From positions 1 through 6,012 of the forward strand of contig CALEIL010000251.1 in NCBI GenBank assembly GCA_937876435.1: a stretch of 6,012 nt of DNA, read 5' to 3'. The DNA comes from an uncultured Bacteroidota bacterium. GTDB lineage: Bacteria > Bacteroidota > Bacteroidia > Chitinophagales > Saprospiraceae. Positions within the stretch are counted from its first letter, which is position 1. The number at the start of each line of letters is the position of its first letter. Positions 5,952 to 6,012 of the stretch are shown here, one piece after another. The position numbers and the translations under genes are program-made. The notes beneath the pieces are model-generated. The model did no database searches. It worked only from the letters and a program-made list of their open reading frames with translations, and had not been told where the DNA came from.

Positions 5952-6012
5952 TGACCTCGGCAGGATTCGAACCTGCAACCTCCTGATCCGTAGTCAGGTG
6001 CTCTATCCAATT
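5952..6012 (-). tRNA. tRNA-Arg (anticodon ACG), 5' end outside window
   Basis: Reading the - strand from the right edge, the D-loop (AATTGGATA) and GAGC half of the D-stem come first. The anticodon arm is CCTGA-CTACGGA-TCAGG, with anticodon ACG at bases 5991-5989. The variable loop is AGGTT, the T-arm is GCAGG-TTCGAAT-CCTGC, and the acceptor half is CGAGGTC with discriminator A at 5952. The ACG anticodon (A34 normally edited to inosine by TadA) reads CGU, CGC and CGA arginine codons. About 13 bases of the 5' end (acceptor half, two linking bases and D-stem half) lie beyond base 6012. No CCA follows the discriminator (CAC instead), so CCA must be added by nucleotidyltransferase. Confidence 0.95.

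Overview
The window looks like a chromosomal segment of a member of the Bacteroidota. Four independent signs point there: a DUF4249 C-terminus, a long surface protein built of SprB-like repeats with a type IX secretion (T9SS) sorting domain, a DUF4295 gene directly after rpmG, and gene leaders that are A/T-rich and lack clear Shine-Dalgarno sequences. A free-living lineage of the Saprospiria/Cytophagia kind is a reasonable guess, but the sequence does not settle the class.

Layout. On the + strand, bases 1-519 are the 3' part of a DUF4249 gene that begins outside the window. It converges on everything else, which is on the - strand. Reading the - strand from the right edge, the order is: a tRNA-Arg(ACG) cut by the window end; rpmB (bL28); rpmG (bL33); a 58-residue DUF4295 gene (probably ribosomal protein bL38); a strong intrinsic terminator; ftsY (SRP receptor GTPase); a 264-bp gap with small repeats; a 664-residue SprB-repeat/T9SS protein; and a Tat-exported Gfo/Idh/MocA oxidoreductase whose start overlaps the preceding stop in an ATGA.

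How the genes work together. The right half is a translation and protein-targeting block: a tRNA, three small ribosomal proteins that are tightly spaced and probably co-transcribed, and then ftsY, which docks ribosome-nascent-chain-SRP complexes at the membrane. The left half is envelope-oriented: a putative outer-membrane or surface lipoprotein fragment (DUF4249), a secreted adhesin-like protein, and a Tat-exported dehydrogenase-fold protein. The last two form a two-gene unit that appears translationally coupled.

Most of the window is ordinary. I see no CRISPR array, insertion sequence, phage gene or evident new defence system. The observations most worth a second look are the ATGA coupling of a T9SS surface protein to a Tat oxidoreductase, and the ftsY leader, which carries a helically phased tandem repeat and a three-codon ORF ending on the ftsY start.
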